Shown one piece after another: positions 1 through 6,645 of a stretch of 14,449 nucleotides of DNA; positions within the stretch are counted from its first letter, which is position 1, and every line of letters starts with the position of its first letter. The notes below the pieces were generated by a model. It searched no databases and had not been told where the DNA came from. It worked only from the letters and a program-made list of their open reading frames with translations. The position numbers and the translations under genes were made by a program. Source of the DNA: Actinomycetes bacterium (lineage in GTDB: Bacteria > Actinomycetota > Acidimicrobiia > Acidimicrobiales > Palsa-688); NCBI GenBank assembly GCA_021819345.1, contig JAKARG010000025.1, positions 1 through 14,449 of the forward strand, written 5' to 3'.

Positions 1-270
1 CGATCTCGTCGTCCGGGCTGCGAGCGCAGCCAGGAACAGCCCGGTGGCGAGGGCCCCCCAGCGCACCTCCGGTTGGCCCTGCAACGACCTCCAGCCCCCG
101 GGGCGGGACCTGCAGGAGGGTTCGGGCTCCACCCGGCCGGCGACCGGGAGGCTCGTGGGCCGCTGCTGGGGGTCCGGGTCCTGGTGGTCCGGGTCCTGGT
201 GGTCCGGGTCCTGGTGGTCCGGGTCCTGGTGGTCGTGCTCCCGGGCGGCGCAGGTTGCGGTGTGGCTCAC
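1..270 (-). CDS. Partial metal transporter-like membrane protein with His/Asp-rich N-terminal repeats
   Basis: An open frame runs leftward from a GTG at 270 to the window edge, giving 90 residues without a stop. After a short leader come about four copies of the pentapeptide HQDPD (residues about 12-35), encoded by a 15-bp tandem repeat. A Pro/Arg-rich stretch follows, then a hydrophobic helix starting near residue 71 (WGALATGLFLAALAA), probably the first membrane span. Histidine/aspartate-rich cytoplasmic tails of this kind are common on metal-transporting P-type ATPases, CDF and related exporters. The divergent neighbour is an ArsR/SmtB regulator with a metal site, which supports a Zn/Co/Ni/Cd transport role. 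The start is supported by a TAATGT -10 box 6 nt upstream (leaderless). The exact family cannot be fixed because the catalytic part lies outside the window. Confidence 0.7.
   Translation of the reverse strand, partial: MSHTATCAAREHDHQDPDHQDPDHQDPDHQDPDPQQRPTSLPVAGRVEPEPSCRSRPGGWRSLQGQPEVRWGALATGLFLAALAARTTRS
171..230. repeat. 15-bp tandem repeat, four perfect copies
   Basis: The unit ggtccgggtcctggt occurs four times head to tail. Fifteen bases are five codons, so copy-number change keeps frame. Read on the minus strand it encodes the HQDPD repeats at the N-terminus of the partial metal transporter-like gene. Confidence 0.95.
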
Positions 271-276
271 CCGCCG

Positions 277-316
277 ACATTACCTTCGTTACGACCATCG
301 TTTGACTATCGTTGGG
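277..316. promoter_or_regulatory. Divergent leaderless promoters with three 11-bp direct repeats, probable ArsR operator
   Basis: Only 48 bp separate the divergent start codons at 270 (minus) and 319 (plus). A TAATGT -10 box (282-277, minus) lies 6 nt before the GTG, and a TATCGT -10 box (307-312, plus) lies 6 nt before the ATG, so both transcripts could be leaderless. Three 11-bp units with a shared TCGTT core (284-294, 295-305, 306-316) span the gap; 11 bp is close to one helical turn. They cover or abut both -10 boxes, as expected of an operator for the adjacent ArsR protein. No clear -35 boxes are seen. Operator function is inferred. Confidence 0.55.
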
Positions 317-318
317 AC

Positions 319-693
319 ATGGATGGAGCTGGACCTCTCCTCGCAGCCGACCCCGTCGGCGACGGGGCGCACGCCTCCGGGATGCCGAGCGAGGCGCAGG
401 TGCGCGCAGCGGTCACCGGGTTCTCGATGCTGGCCGAGCCGACCCGCCTGCGGCTGCTGTGGCTGGTCTCGGCCGAAGAGCTCGACGTCTCGACCCTCGC
501 TGCCCGGATCGCCTCGAGCGTCCCGGTCGTCTCCGCCCACCTCGCCAAGCTGCGCCTCGCCGGCCTGGTCGAGACCCGCAAGGCGGGCCGCCACGTGCTC
601 TACCGGGCTCGCGACACCCACGTGCGCAAGCTGATCGCCGAGGCCCTGTTCCATGCCGACCACCAGGTAGACGGCCTCCCCGACCACGAGTGA
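319..693 (+). CDS. ArsR/SmtB-family metal-responsive repressor (CzrA/NmtR-like)
   Basis: A 124-residue winged-helix regulator. Residues about 28-96 carry the ArsR fold: MLAEPTRLRLLWLV (37-50), the recognition helix around VPVVSAHLAKLRLAGLV (68-84), and the wing KAGRHVLYRA (88-97). The last helix has D99-x-H101-x10-H112-x2-H115, the alpha-5 motif that binds Zn, Co or Ni in CzrA, SmtB and NmtR. It has no cysteines, so the CxC alpha-3 site of arsenic/cadmium sensors is absent. Proteins of this type repress metal efflux genes and release DNA on metal binding; the divergent His-rich membrane protein is the likely target. The ATG at 319 is chosen because a TATCGT box lies 6 nt upstream. The ATG at 382 is an alternative, but the metal motif is unaffected. 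The 3' end overlaps the convergent glycosyltransferase by 94 bp. Confidence 0.9.
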   Translation: MDGAGPLLAADPVGDGAHASGMPSEAQVRAAVTGFSMLAEPTRLRLLWLVSAEELDVSTLAARIASSVPVVSAHLAKLRLAGLVETRKAGRHVLYRARDTHVRKLIAEALFHADHQVDGLPDHE

Positions 694-1586
694 GGCTCCG
701 TCTTGCGCCCGGCAGCCTCGGAGCGGCGCTCCCCGAGCCGTCGGCACCGGATCGGAGCCGTCGCGCTCCAAGGGCAAGGGAGCAGGCTCGGGCGCTTCTC
801 GGAGGTGCCCGGAGCGGCCCGGCGGGTGAGGCCCCAGACGCTCACCCGCAGGAGGGCTTCGAGAGCGATGGCAGTCGACATCTTCGAGCTGCCCACCTGC
901 CGGTCGGTGAAGCGGATCGGCACCTCGGTGATCCTGGCGCCGGCGCCGGCCGCCGCGCGGGTCATCTCGACCTGGAAGGCATATCCGCTCGAGCGCACCG
1001 CCCCGAGGTCGAGGGTCCGCAGGAGGCTCGCCCGGTAGGCGCGAAAGCCCGAGGTGAGGTCGGCCACCGGCAGGCGCAGCACGAGCGAGGAGTAGCGGTT
1101 GCCACCGACCGACAGCCACCGGCGCCGCCGGGGCCAGTCGGGGGTGGAGCCTCCCGGCACGTAGCGCGAGCCGATGACCAGATCGGCGTCCGCCAGGCCG
1201 TCGAGGAGGGTGGGCACCGTGGCGGGGTCGTGGGAGCCGTCGGCGTCCATCTCGACCAGGGCGTCGTAGCCCGCCTCGAGGCCCCAGGCGAAGCCGGCGC
1301 GGTAGGCGGGGCCGAGGCCCTCCTTGGCCGCCCTGGCGAGCAGGTGAACCCCGGGGCGGCGCCGGCCCACAGCCCGCACCATCTCCCCCGTGCCGTCGGG
1401 GCTCGCGTCGTCGACCACGAGCACGTCCGCCTCGGGGACGGCGGCGGCGAGGGCGTCGAGGGTGGCTCCGATGGTGCCCGCCTCCTGGTAGGTGGGGACC
1501 ACCACCAGCGCCCGCAGGGGCGGCGACGAGGACGCTCCGGCAGCGTTGCCGTGGAGGTCCCGCTCCGTTGCTCTCGGCTCGCTCAC
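600..1586 (-). CDS. GT2 glycosyltransferase, polyprenol monophosphomannose synthase-like, with unusual C-terminal tail
   Basis: A 328-residue family 2 glycosyltransferase. Residues about 25-255 match dolichol/polyprenol-phosphate mannose synthases: VVPTYQE (29-35) and DD (59-60) in the nucleotide-sugar site, the metal-binding DADGSHDP (114-121), SGFRAYR (179-185) and VGSSKMS (231-237). Such enzymes move mannose from GDP-mannose to polyprenyl phosphate at the inner membrane face, feeding protein O-mannosylation or lipoglycan synthesis. Family members usually end near residue 250-260. Here about 70 extra residues without family motifs continue through intergenic DNA and 94 bp into the convergent regulator gene. 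The GTG start at 1586 gives MSEPRAT; a GGGAGG lies about 13 nt upstream, rather far. A 12-codon ORF (ATG at 1621) ends in a GTGA overlap with this start. A TATCAT box (1637-1632) may be the promoter. The donor sugar is inferred. Confidence 0.87.
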   Translation of the reverse strand: MSEPRATERDLHGNAAGASSSPPLRALVVVPTYQEAGTIGATLDALAAAVPEADVLVVDDASPDGTGEMVRAVGRRRPGVHLLARAAKEGLGPAYRAGFAWGLEAGYDALVEMDADGSHDPATVPTLLDGLADADLVIGSRYVPGGSTPDWPRRRRWLSVGGNRYSSLVLRLPVADLTSGFRAYRASLLRTLDLGAVRSSGYAFQVEMTRAAAGAGARITEVPIRFTDRQVGSSKMSTAIALEALLRVSVWGLTRRAAPGTSEKRPSLLPCPWSATAPIRCRRLGERRSEAAGRKTEPHSWSGRPSTWWSAWNRASAISLRTWVSRAR

Positions 1587-1631
1587 CGCTTTTGGTCACC
1601 CTCCCGCCACCGAGTGCGCATCGGTGGCTGG

Positions 1632-1637
1632 ATGATA
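1632..1637 (-). promoter_or_regulatory. Possible -10 box for the glycosyltransferase gene
   Basis: TATCAT reads on the minus strand in the 86-bp gap after the nucleosidase gene. It has the same GCTATCAT context as the -10 box before lsr2. Ten nt downstream an ATG (1621) opens a 12-codon ORF whose TGA overlaps the glycosyltransferase GTG. No clear -35 is seen. The gene could instead be read through from the nucleosidase. Confidence 0.35.
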
Positions 1638-1672
1638 GCGGCTGGGGAGGAGGGGGCCGCGGATCGCTCGCC

Positions 1673-2866
1673 TCAGCCGCCGGCGGTGCCGGCCGAGGGC
1701 TCGTACTCCGAGCCGAAGGGCCACGCCTCGGTGACCGTCTTGCCGGTTGCAGTTGCGAACTGGACCGCCCGGACCGAGCCGGTGGTGGTGAGCTCGACCC
1801 GCTCGGCGACGACGTAGCCGGCCCGGGCGGCGTTGGTCTGCCGGCCGAGGTCGGCCAGGCTCACCGGTGCCCGCCCGATGACCCGGGGCAGGTGCGTGGC
1901 CACGGCGAGGCCCACCTCCGCCGCCCGGGTCGCAGCGAGGACCCCGTCGTAGGCGGCGGGGTACCACGGGCTGTCGGAGATGCCCCGCACCACGAGGGAG
2001 GGGACGCCGAGCTGGGCGTTGGCGTAGGCGAAGCCCATGCCCTCGTTCTCGCCGGCGTCGCTTTGGTACAAGGCGTTCTGCAGCTCCTGGTCGGCGAGCG
2101 GCTCGGTCCACTGGTTGGCGCTGCCGATCACCCCGACGACCGCCTCGGCCGGGATCGAACCGGTGGCCGAGGGGTCGCCGGTGGCGACCGAGCGCGGCGT
2201 GGCGCCGAGCGTTGGCAGGTGGGCGAGGGCGGCGAGCACGAGGGACCGGGGGGCGGCGAGGTCCTCGAAGTACACGTACTGGTGGGTGATCGCCGACGGG
2301 CCGGAGCCGTAGCGGGCGGCGTCTGCCGGCGTGGGGCCGACCGCACCGTAGCCGCCGACCTGGCCGCCGGCGGTGTCGCTCCTCGGGGTGAGCTCCATCT
2401 CGACCCCGGTGTAGGGCGACAGGTACCCGCGGTCGTGGAAGTGGATCGAGGACTTGTCGACCACGAAGCCGCCGATCACGACGTCACCCACGTCGATCGC
2501 CGGGTTGCGCGACCCGGCGGTGCCGGTGAGGATCGCAGCCCGCACCGAGAAGTGCGTGTCGAGCAGCGTGGTCGCGAGCTCCGCGGCGTACTCCTTCTCG
2601 CCGGAACGCACGTCGACCACCTGCACGCCGTCGACGTTGCCCCGGTAGAAGCGGTAGCCGTCGATCAGCACCGAGTGCACGTCGCGCATCGCGGCGAGGA
2701 TCGGGGCCTGCTCCATGCCCATGGCGTTGACGAAGCCGACCACCGGCGCCGGAGGGCCCGCCTGGCGCGGCGCGCCACTGGAGCTGCCGACCGAAGAGCC
2801 GCAGGCCGCCAGGGCGACGGAGCCGCCGATGAGGGTTGCGGCGAGCCTGGCGAGGCGCCGGGTCAC
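1673..2866 (-). CDS. Secreted lipoprotein nucleosidase of the PNP/MTA-SAH nucleosidase superfamily
   Basis: 397 residues from a GTG that overlaps the permease stop (GTGA). The N-terminus is a lipoprotein signal: R3-R4, a hydrophobic core, then lipobox L19-A20-A21-C22 and a Ser/Gly linker. The rest resembles nucleoside phosphorylase/MTA-SAH nucleosidase proteins: an AMGME segment with E52, GTAGSRNPAIDVGDVVIGG (115-133), ENEG with E275, and GISDSP with D298. These three acidic residues match the catalytic Glu, Glu and Asp of MTA/SAH nucleosidase. Known relatives split purine nucleosides or thio-nucleosides into base and sugar. Export and lipid anchoring would place this one outside the membrane, and the overlap with an NCS1 nucleobase permease suggests base scavenging. 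The length exceeds the usual 230 residues because of the signal and inserts around 150-265. Substrate, and hydrolysis versus phosphorolysis, cannot be read from sequence. Confidence 0.87.
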   Translation of the reverse strand: MTRRLARLAATLIGGSVALAACGSSVGSSSGAPRQAGPPAPVVGFVNAMGMEQAPILAAMRDVHSVLIDGYRFYRGNVDGVQVVDVRSGEKEYAAELATTLLDTHFSVRAAILTGTAGSRNPAIDVGDVVIGGFVVDKSSIHFHDRGYLSPYTGVEMELTPRSDTAGGQVGGYGAVGPTPADAARYGSGPSAITHQYVYFEDLAAPRSLVLAALAHLPTLGATPRSVATGDPSATGSIPAEAVVGVIGSANQWTEPLADQELQNALYQSDAGENEGMGFAYANAQLGVPSLVVRGISDSPWYPAAYDGVLAATRAAEVGLAVATHLPRVIGRAPVSLADLGRQTNAARAGYVVAERVELTTTGSVRAVQFATATGKTVTEAWPFGSEYEPSAGTAGG

Positions 2867-4347
2867 CCGAGGACCTCGGCCTCGGTGTGGACCTCGGCCT
2901 CGGCGGGCACCTGGCGCCGGGAGACCAGCCAGTAGGCGCCACCGCCGACGAGCATCCCGACCAGCCAGCTGAAGTCGGCTCCTCCGGTCGCGCTGGACAG
3001 GGGGCCGGTGTAGGCGGGGACGTAGAAGGCGGCGTCGATCCACATCATCGCGGCGAGCATGCCGACCAGCAGCGCGCCGACCGCTCTCCAGTTGATCCCG
3101 CCGTTCCGCCAGTAGACCCCACCCCGTCCGCCGGCCAGACCGGCACGGTCGTAGCGACCCCGGCGCAAGAAGTAGTCGACGATCATCACTGCGAACCAGG
3201 GCCCGAGCCACACCACGATGTAGTCGAGGAACCCGGAGAGGTCGGTGTAGAAGCTGCCCCGAAAGATCACCAGGGCGGTGACGGCTCCGGCGACGAGCGT
3301 GTCGATGATCACCGCGCCCCAGCGCTCGACCCTGACCCCGAGGGCCTGGAGGGTCACGCCCGAGGAGTACAGGTCGATCGTGTTGATGGCGAACAGCTGG
3401 GGGAGGGCGAGGAGGAGGAACGGCCAGAAGAACCATCCGGCAAACGACGCCGGGAGCCCGGTGACCGCCGTGGCCTTCGGGCTGACGACGAAGGCGGCGG
3501 CGCCGAGCAGCTCGAGGAGGACCGAAGGGATGGCTGCGCCGAGCGTCGCCGCCCACATCGTCTGGGGCCGTGGCGTCGAGGAGGGCAGGTAGCGGGAGTA
3601 GTCGTTGCCGTTCTCGGTCCAGCCGAGGCCTCCGGCGGACACGAGCAGCACCAACGCGGTGGTCCAGACCTCCCACGAAGCGCTCTTGTGGTAGGCCGCC
3701 AGGTCGACGTGCGGGACCACGAGGATCGCCATGACCGCGAACATCACGATGAAGGCATACGACAGGACGCGCAGGACCTTGGTGATCGTGGCGTGGCCGA
3801 GGAAGGGCATGACGAACTGGACGGCGACCGCGCCGACGATGAGAGCTGCCTTGACGCCGGCTCCGTAGCCCACTCCCTCGTGGGAGAGCATCGCCTCGAC
3901 CACGAGCACCACGAGCACGATGCCCTCGATCTCGAAGCCCACCTGGGTGACCCAGTTGAACAGCGACGGCAGCCTGTTGCCGTTCGGCCCGAACGCCGCT
4001 CGGCTCACCCCGAACGCAGTCGTACCCGTGGCTGGGCCCTGCAGGCTGGCCAGACCGAGCAGGAGGTAGGAGAGGTTCCCGACGAGGATCGCCGCCACCG
4101 CCTGGGTGAAGGACAGCCCGAAGGACATGATGAGCGCCCCGTAGACGAGGAGCTCGACGTTCCAGGTCGCCCCGGCCCACAGCCAGAACAGGTCCGCCGG
4201 TCGCATCGGCCGCTCGTGCTCGGGGATGAGCTCGATCCCCCTCCTCTCCACCTGGAAGGCGGAGTAGCCGCCGTCGGCGGGGGCCCCGTACGACCCTTCG
4301 CTGCCCCGGCGCGGGGTGGTGGCCAGTCCCTGGTCGGTCTCGCTCAC
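2863..4347 (-). CDS. NCS1-family nucleobase permease (purine/cytosine type)
   Basis: 494 residues, about 12 membrane spans, of the NCS1 nucleobase:cation symporter family. Recognisable segments are GIELIPEHERPMRPADLFWLW (37-57), GTTAFGVSRAAFGPNGNRLP (108-127), a DYSRYLP stretch in mid-protein, and the family-typical NTIDLYSSGVTLQALGVRV. Members import cytosine, purines, uracil, allantoin, hydantoins or thiamine-related bases. The gene overlaps the lipoprotein nucleosidase by 4 bp (GTGA), so the pair is probably translationally coupled, which favours a nucleobase released by that enzyme as substrate. The GTG start at 4347 sits in the last copy of a 17-bp repeat that multiplies the ribosome-binding site and start codon. 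The 191-bp gap to the upstream transporter gene presumably holds its promoter, but none is clear. The exact substrate is unknown. Confidence 0.92.
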   Translation of the reverse strand: MSETDQGLATTPRRGSEGSYGAPADGGYSAFQVERRGIELIPEHERPMRPADLFWLWAGATWNVELLVYGALIMSFGLSFTQAVAAILVGNLSYLLLGLASLQGPATGTTAFGVSRAAFGPNGNRLPSLFNWVTQVGFEIEGIVLVVLVVEAMLSHEGVGYGAGVKAALIVGAVAVQFVMPFLGHATITKVLRVLSYAFIVMFAVMAILVVPHVDLAAYHKSASWEVWTTALVLLVSAGGLGWTENGNDYSRYLPSSTPRPQTMWAATLGAAIPSVLLELLGAAAFVVSPKATAVTGLPASFAGWFFWPFLLLALPQLFAINTIDLYSSGVTLQALGVRVERWGAVIIDTLVAGAVTALVIFRGSFYTDLSGFLDYIVVWLGPWFAVMIVDYFLRRGRYDRAGLAGGRGGVYWRNGGINWRAVGALLVGMLAAMMWIDAAFYVPAYTGPLSSATGGADFSWLVGMLVGGGAYWLVSRRQVPAEAEVHTEAEVLG

Positions 4348-4410
4348 CTGCTGTGTCCTCTCACCTGCTGTGTCCTCTCACCTGCTGAGCCTCATCACTT
4401 GCTGTGTCCT
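4343..4410 (-). repeat. 17-bp tandem repeat duplicating the permease RBS and start codon
   Basis: Units at 4343-4359 and 4360-4376 are identical; 4377-4392 (16 bp) and 4393-4410 (18 bp) are diverged, and a partial unit follows to 4416. On the minus strand each unit reads aggacacagcaggtgag: a purine-rich RBS-like AGAGGA, a short spacer, then GTG. Each GTG or ATG opens a five- or six-codon ORF: GTG 4415 (VRGHSK), ATG 4395 (MRLSR), GTG 4381 and GTG 4364 (VRGHSR). Each stop overlaps the next start, and the last stop overlaps the permease GTG at 4347. Confidence 0.9.
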
Positions 4411-4538
4411 CTCACCGGCCGAGCCCTCCTCGTCGTCGTTGCCCGGGCGGCCCCGGACCCGGTGGCCACCCGGGCGGGAAGCTAGCGACGCTCGGTTCCC
4501 GGTCGGTTTCGAGGTGGTGAACGACGCGTGAACTACCG

Positions 4539-6401
4539 CTAGACGCCGACGAGCCGGTACGGGACCCGCAGGACTGCGACGTCGCTGCGGCGCCGCAGCA
4601 CGTTGGCGAGCAGGATGTCGCGCTGGTTCTGGAGCAGCTGGTGGCGCCACTTGCTCGGCTCGAGCTCGGGGATCAGGACCAGCACGTGGGGCCGTAGCTC
4701 GGGGTCGATCCTGGCGAGGTAGGAGAGCATCGGCCGGGTCACCGAGCGCGTCGTCGGCCGGAGGATCTCGAGCTCCACGCCCGGGTCCCAGCGGTCCCAC
4801 TCGTCGCGCAGGGAGCTGGCCCGCTCCTCGTCGAACTGGATGCTCAGGCCGACGACCTTGTCGCTCAGCGACAAGGCGGTGCTGATCGCCGAGGAGGTCA
4901 TCTTGGAGACGTTGGCGACGGCCACCACGACCAGGGTCTCGCCGGCGCGCGGCTCGGGGGGTGGCTTGCCGAGCTCGATCTCGGTCGCCACGGCTCGGTA
5001 GTAGGCGGCGATGCGGGTGAACAGCAGGATCAGGGCGGGGATGGCGATCACCACCACCCAGGCGCCGGCGGTGAACTTGGTGACCACGAAGATCACCGTC
5101 GCGACCCCGGTCATCACCGCTCCGAGGCCATTGAGGCCGGCGCGGGCCCACCAGCGCCTCGGTCGTTCGTGGTGCCAGTGGCGCACCAGGCCGGTCTGGG
5201 AGAGGGTGAAGCCGGTGAACACCCCGATGGCGAACAGCGGGATGAGGGCGTTGGTGTTCACGTCGACCGCGACGAGCAGCGCCCCGGCGAGCAGGGCGAG
5301 GACCACGACGCCGTAGCGGTAGACCGGACGGTCCCCGCGAAGGGCGAAGACGTGGGGGAGCAGGTTGTCGCGGGCCAGGAGGCTGGCGAGGACCGGGAGC
5401 CCGCCGAAGGAGGTGTTGGCGGCGATCGCCAGGATGGCGGTGGTCGAGAGGTCGACCACGTAGTACAGCGGTCCCCTGCCGACCGAAGCGTGGGTGATCT
5501 GGCTGAGCACCGTCTGGGAGGCCTCCGGGGCGATGTGGAAGCGGACGGTGAGGACCGAGAGCCCGAGGAGCATCGTGCCGAGGATCCCGCCGAGGAGGAC
5601 CTCGGTGCGCATGGCCCGGCGGACCCTGGGCTCCCGGAAGGCGGGCACGTCGTTGGCGATCGCCTCCACCCCGGTCAGGGCGCTGCAGCCCGCCGAGAAG
5701 GCCTTCAAGATGAGCAGCACCCCGACCGCGCTCACCGTCGTGGGGACGGCCACGTGGATGCCCGCCCCGGGCAGCGGGTGGGACCGCAGGAGCCCGCTCA
5801 CGATCACCAGGTAGATCCCGACCACGAACACCGCCGTCGGGAGCAACAGGGCGCGGGCGCTCGTGGCGAGGCCCCTCAGGTTGAGGGCGGTCAGCACCGC
5901 GAGGATCCCGAGGGCGATGGGCAGGCTGTCGGGGGTGAGCCCCGGGAAGGCCGACACCAAGGCGGCGACGCCGGCGGCGATCGAGACCGCCACGGTGAGC
6001 ACGTAGTCGACGATCAGGGCCGCTCCCGCCAGGAGGCTGGCCCGATGCCCGAGGTCGGCCTTGGAGACCGCGTAGCAACCGCCGCCGTCGGGGTAGGCCC
6101 GGATCACCTGGCGGTAGGAGGTGACGAGGATCACGAGCAGCACGACGATGGCGATCGTGATCGGTTCGATCTTGGCGAGCGCGCCGGCCCCGGCGGTCGC
6201 GAGCACCACGAGCATCGCCTCGGGTCCGTAGGCGACCGAGCTGATCGCGTCGAGCGAGAGCGCCGGTATGCCCTCGAGGCTCGTGATCTGCTCCGCCGAG
6301 TCGGCGTCGCAAGGGCCGTCGGTGCCGTCGGCGCCGGAAGGGCCGGGGCCGTCGGTCCGCGCCGGCACGCGCTCTCGGCCCGAGGAACCTGGATCAACCA
6401 T
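4539..6401 (-). CDS. KimA-like APC-superfamily transporter with C-terminal cytosolic domain
   Basis: 620 residues. The membrane part (about 45-465) carries the KimA/YdaO-type opening SLDAISSVAYGPEA (49-62) and the APC motif YPDGGGCYAV (103-112), with about 12 spans. The last 134 residues (487-620) form a soluble domain with LVVVAVANVSK, a VLVLIPE strand, WRHQLLQNQ and VAVLRVPYRL, as in KimA, the high-affinity potassium importer of Bacillus (about 607 residues), where it binds c-di-AMP. Potassium uptake is therefore likely; such genes are often labelled amino acid permease. The ATG at 6401 is preceded by GAGAAG about 10 nt upstream. The first 40 residues are Gly/Asp/Pro-rich. Only 50 bp separate the start from the 82-bp repeat, too little for a c-di-AMP riboswitch; the gene probably once followed the MFS gene directly. 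Confidence 0.87.
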   Translation of the reverse strand: MVDPGSSGRERVPARTDGPGPSGADGTDGPCDADSAEQITSLEGIPALSLDAISSVAYGPEAMLVVLATAGAGALAKIEPITIAIVVLLVILVTSYRQVIRAYPDGGGCYAVSKADLGHRASLLAGAALIVDYVLTVAVSIAAGVAALVSAFPGLTPDSLPIALGILAVLTALNLRGLATSARALLLPTAVFVVGIYLVIVSGLLRSHPLPGAGIHVAVPTTVSAVGVLLILKAFSAGCSALTGVEAIANDVPAFREPRVRRAMRTEVLLGGILGTMLLGLSVLTVRFHIAPEASQTVLSQITHASVGRGPLYYVVDLSTTAILAIAANTSFGGLPVLASLLARDNLLPHVFALRGDRPVYRYGVVVLALLAGALLVAVDVNTNALIPLFAIGVFTGFTLSQTGLVRHWHHERPRRWWARAGLNGLGAVMTGVATVIFVVTKFTAGAWVVVIAIPALILLFTRIAAYYRAVATEIELGKPPPEPRAGETLVVVAVANVSKMTSSAISTALSLSDKVVGLSIQFDEERASSLRDEWDRWDPGVELEILRPTTRSVTRPMLSYLARIDPELRPHVLVLIPELEPSKWRHQLLQNQRDILLANVLRRRSDVAVLRVPYRLVGV

Positions 6402-6451
6402 CGGAGGGTTCTTCTCGGCAGGCGGCGCTCACGGGCGTGATCCTGGCAGGA

Positions 6452-6533
6452 GGCTCAGGGGCGCGCGGCCCACCTGCGCAGGGCGGGAAGCGCGCTGAGC
6501 ACCAGCACCCCGGCCAGGCCGGCGACGATGGCG
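6452..6533. repeat. 82-bp perfect direct repeat, left copy (duplicated 3' end of the MFS gene)
   Basis: Identical over 82 bp to 7413-7494, 961 bp away, in the same orientation. The copy includes the last 25-26 codons of the MFS gene, its stop codon, and 3 bp beyond. Bases on either side (6451/7412 and 6534/7495) differ, so the ends are sharp. The arrangement resembles attachment-site or duplication repeats bounding an inserted segment. Confidence 0.95.
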
Positions 6534-6640
6534 ATTCCGACGACCCATCTGGGGTTCACCCGCCGGGCAATGTCGATCGAGATCGTCCCGGGACCGCAGC
6601 TGACGTCCAGCACGTCGGTCCGAGGGCGGTCCGCCACCAC
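6455..6640 (-). pseudogene. Truncated SAM-dependent methyltransferase fused in frame to the MFS C-terminus
   Basis: A 61-residue open frame from GTG 6640. Residues 8-36 read like motif I of class I methyltransferases: VLDVSCGPGT (10-19), ISIDIARRV, then VVGI (33-36), where a real enzyme would go on with an acidic residue. At residue 36 the frame enters the 82-bp repeat and continues as the last residues of the MFS transporter (IVAGLAGVLVLSALPALRR and so on) to its stop. Both the methyltransferase N-terminal lead and more than 200 downstream residues are missing. It starts 5 nt after the relE stop. It is a recombination scar rather than a working enzyme; a chimeric product cannot be excluded. 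Confidence 0.65.
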
Positions 6641-6645
6641 GACTG

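Noticed and set aside
44..693. Plus-strand frames reading GSWWS or VRVLV repeats upstream of the ArsR domain
   Set aside because: They are shadows of the 15-bp repeat that codes HQDPD on the minus strand; the regulator starts at 319 after its own -10 box.
4343..4416. Short repeats considered as a CRISPR array
   Set aside because: Units are contiguous, 16-18 bp, with no spacers and no cas genes.
4378..6312. 644-residue minus-strand open frame over the KimA-like gene
   Set aside because: Arg/Pro/Gly-rich out-of-frame shadow of the transporter; only its last five codons coincide with a repeat mini-ORF.
6402..6451. c-di-AMP riboswitch before the KimA-like gene
   Set aside because: Only 50 bp of non-repeat sequence are available and no recognisable conserved elements occur.
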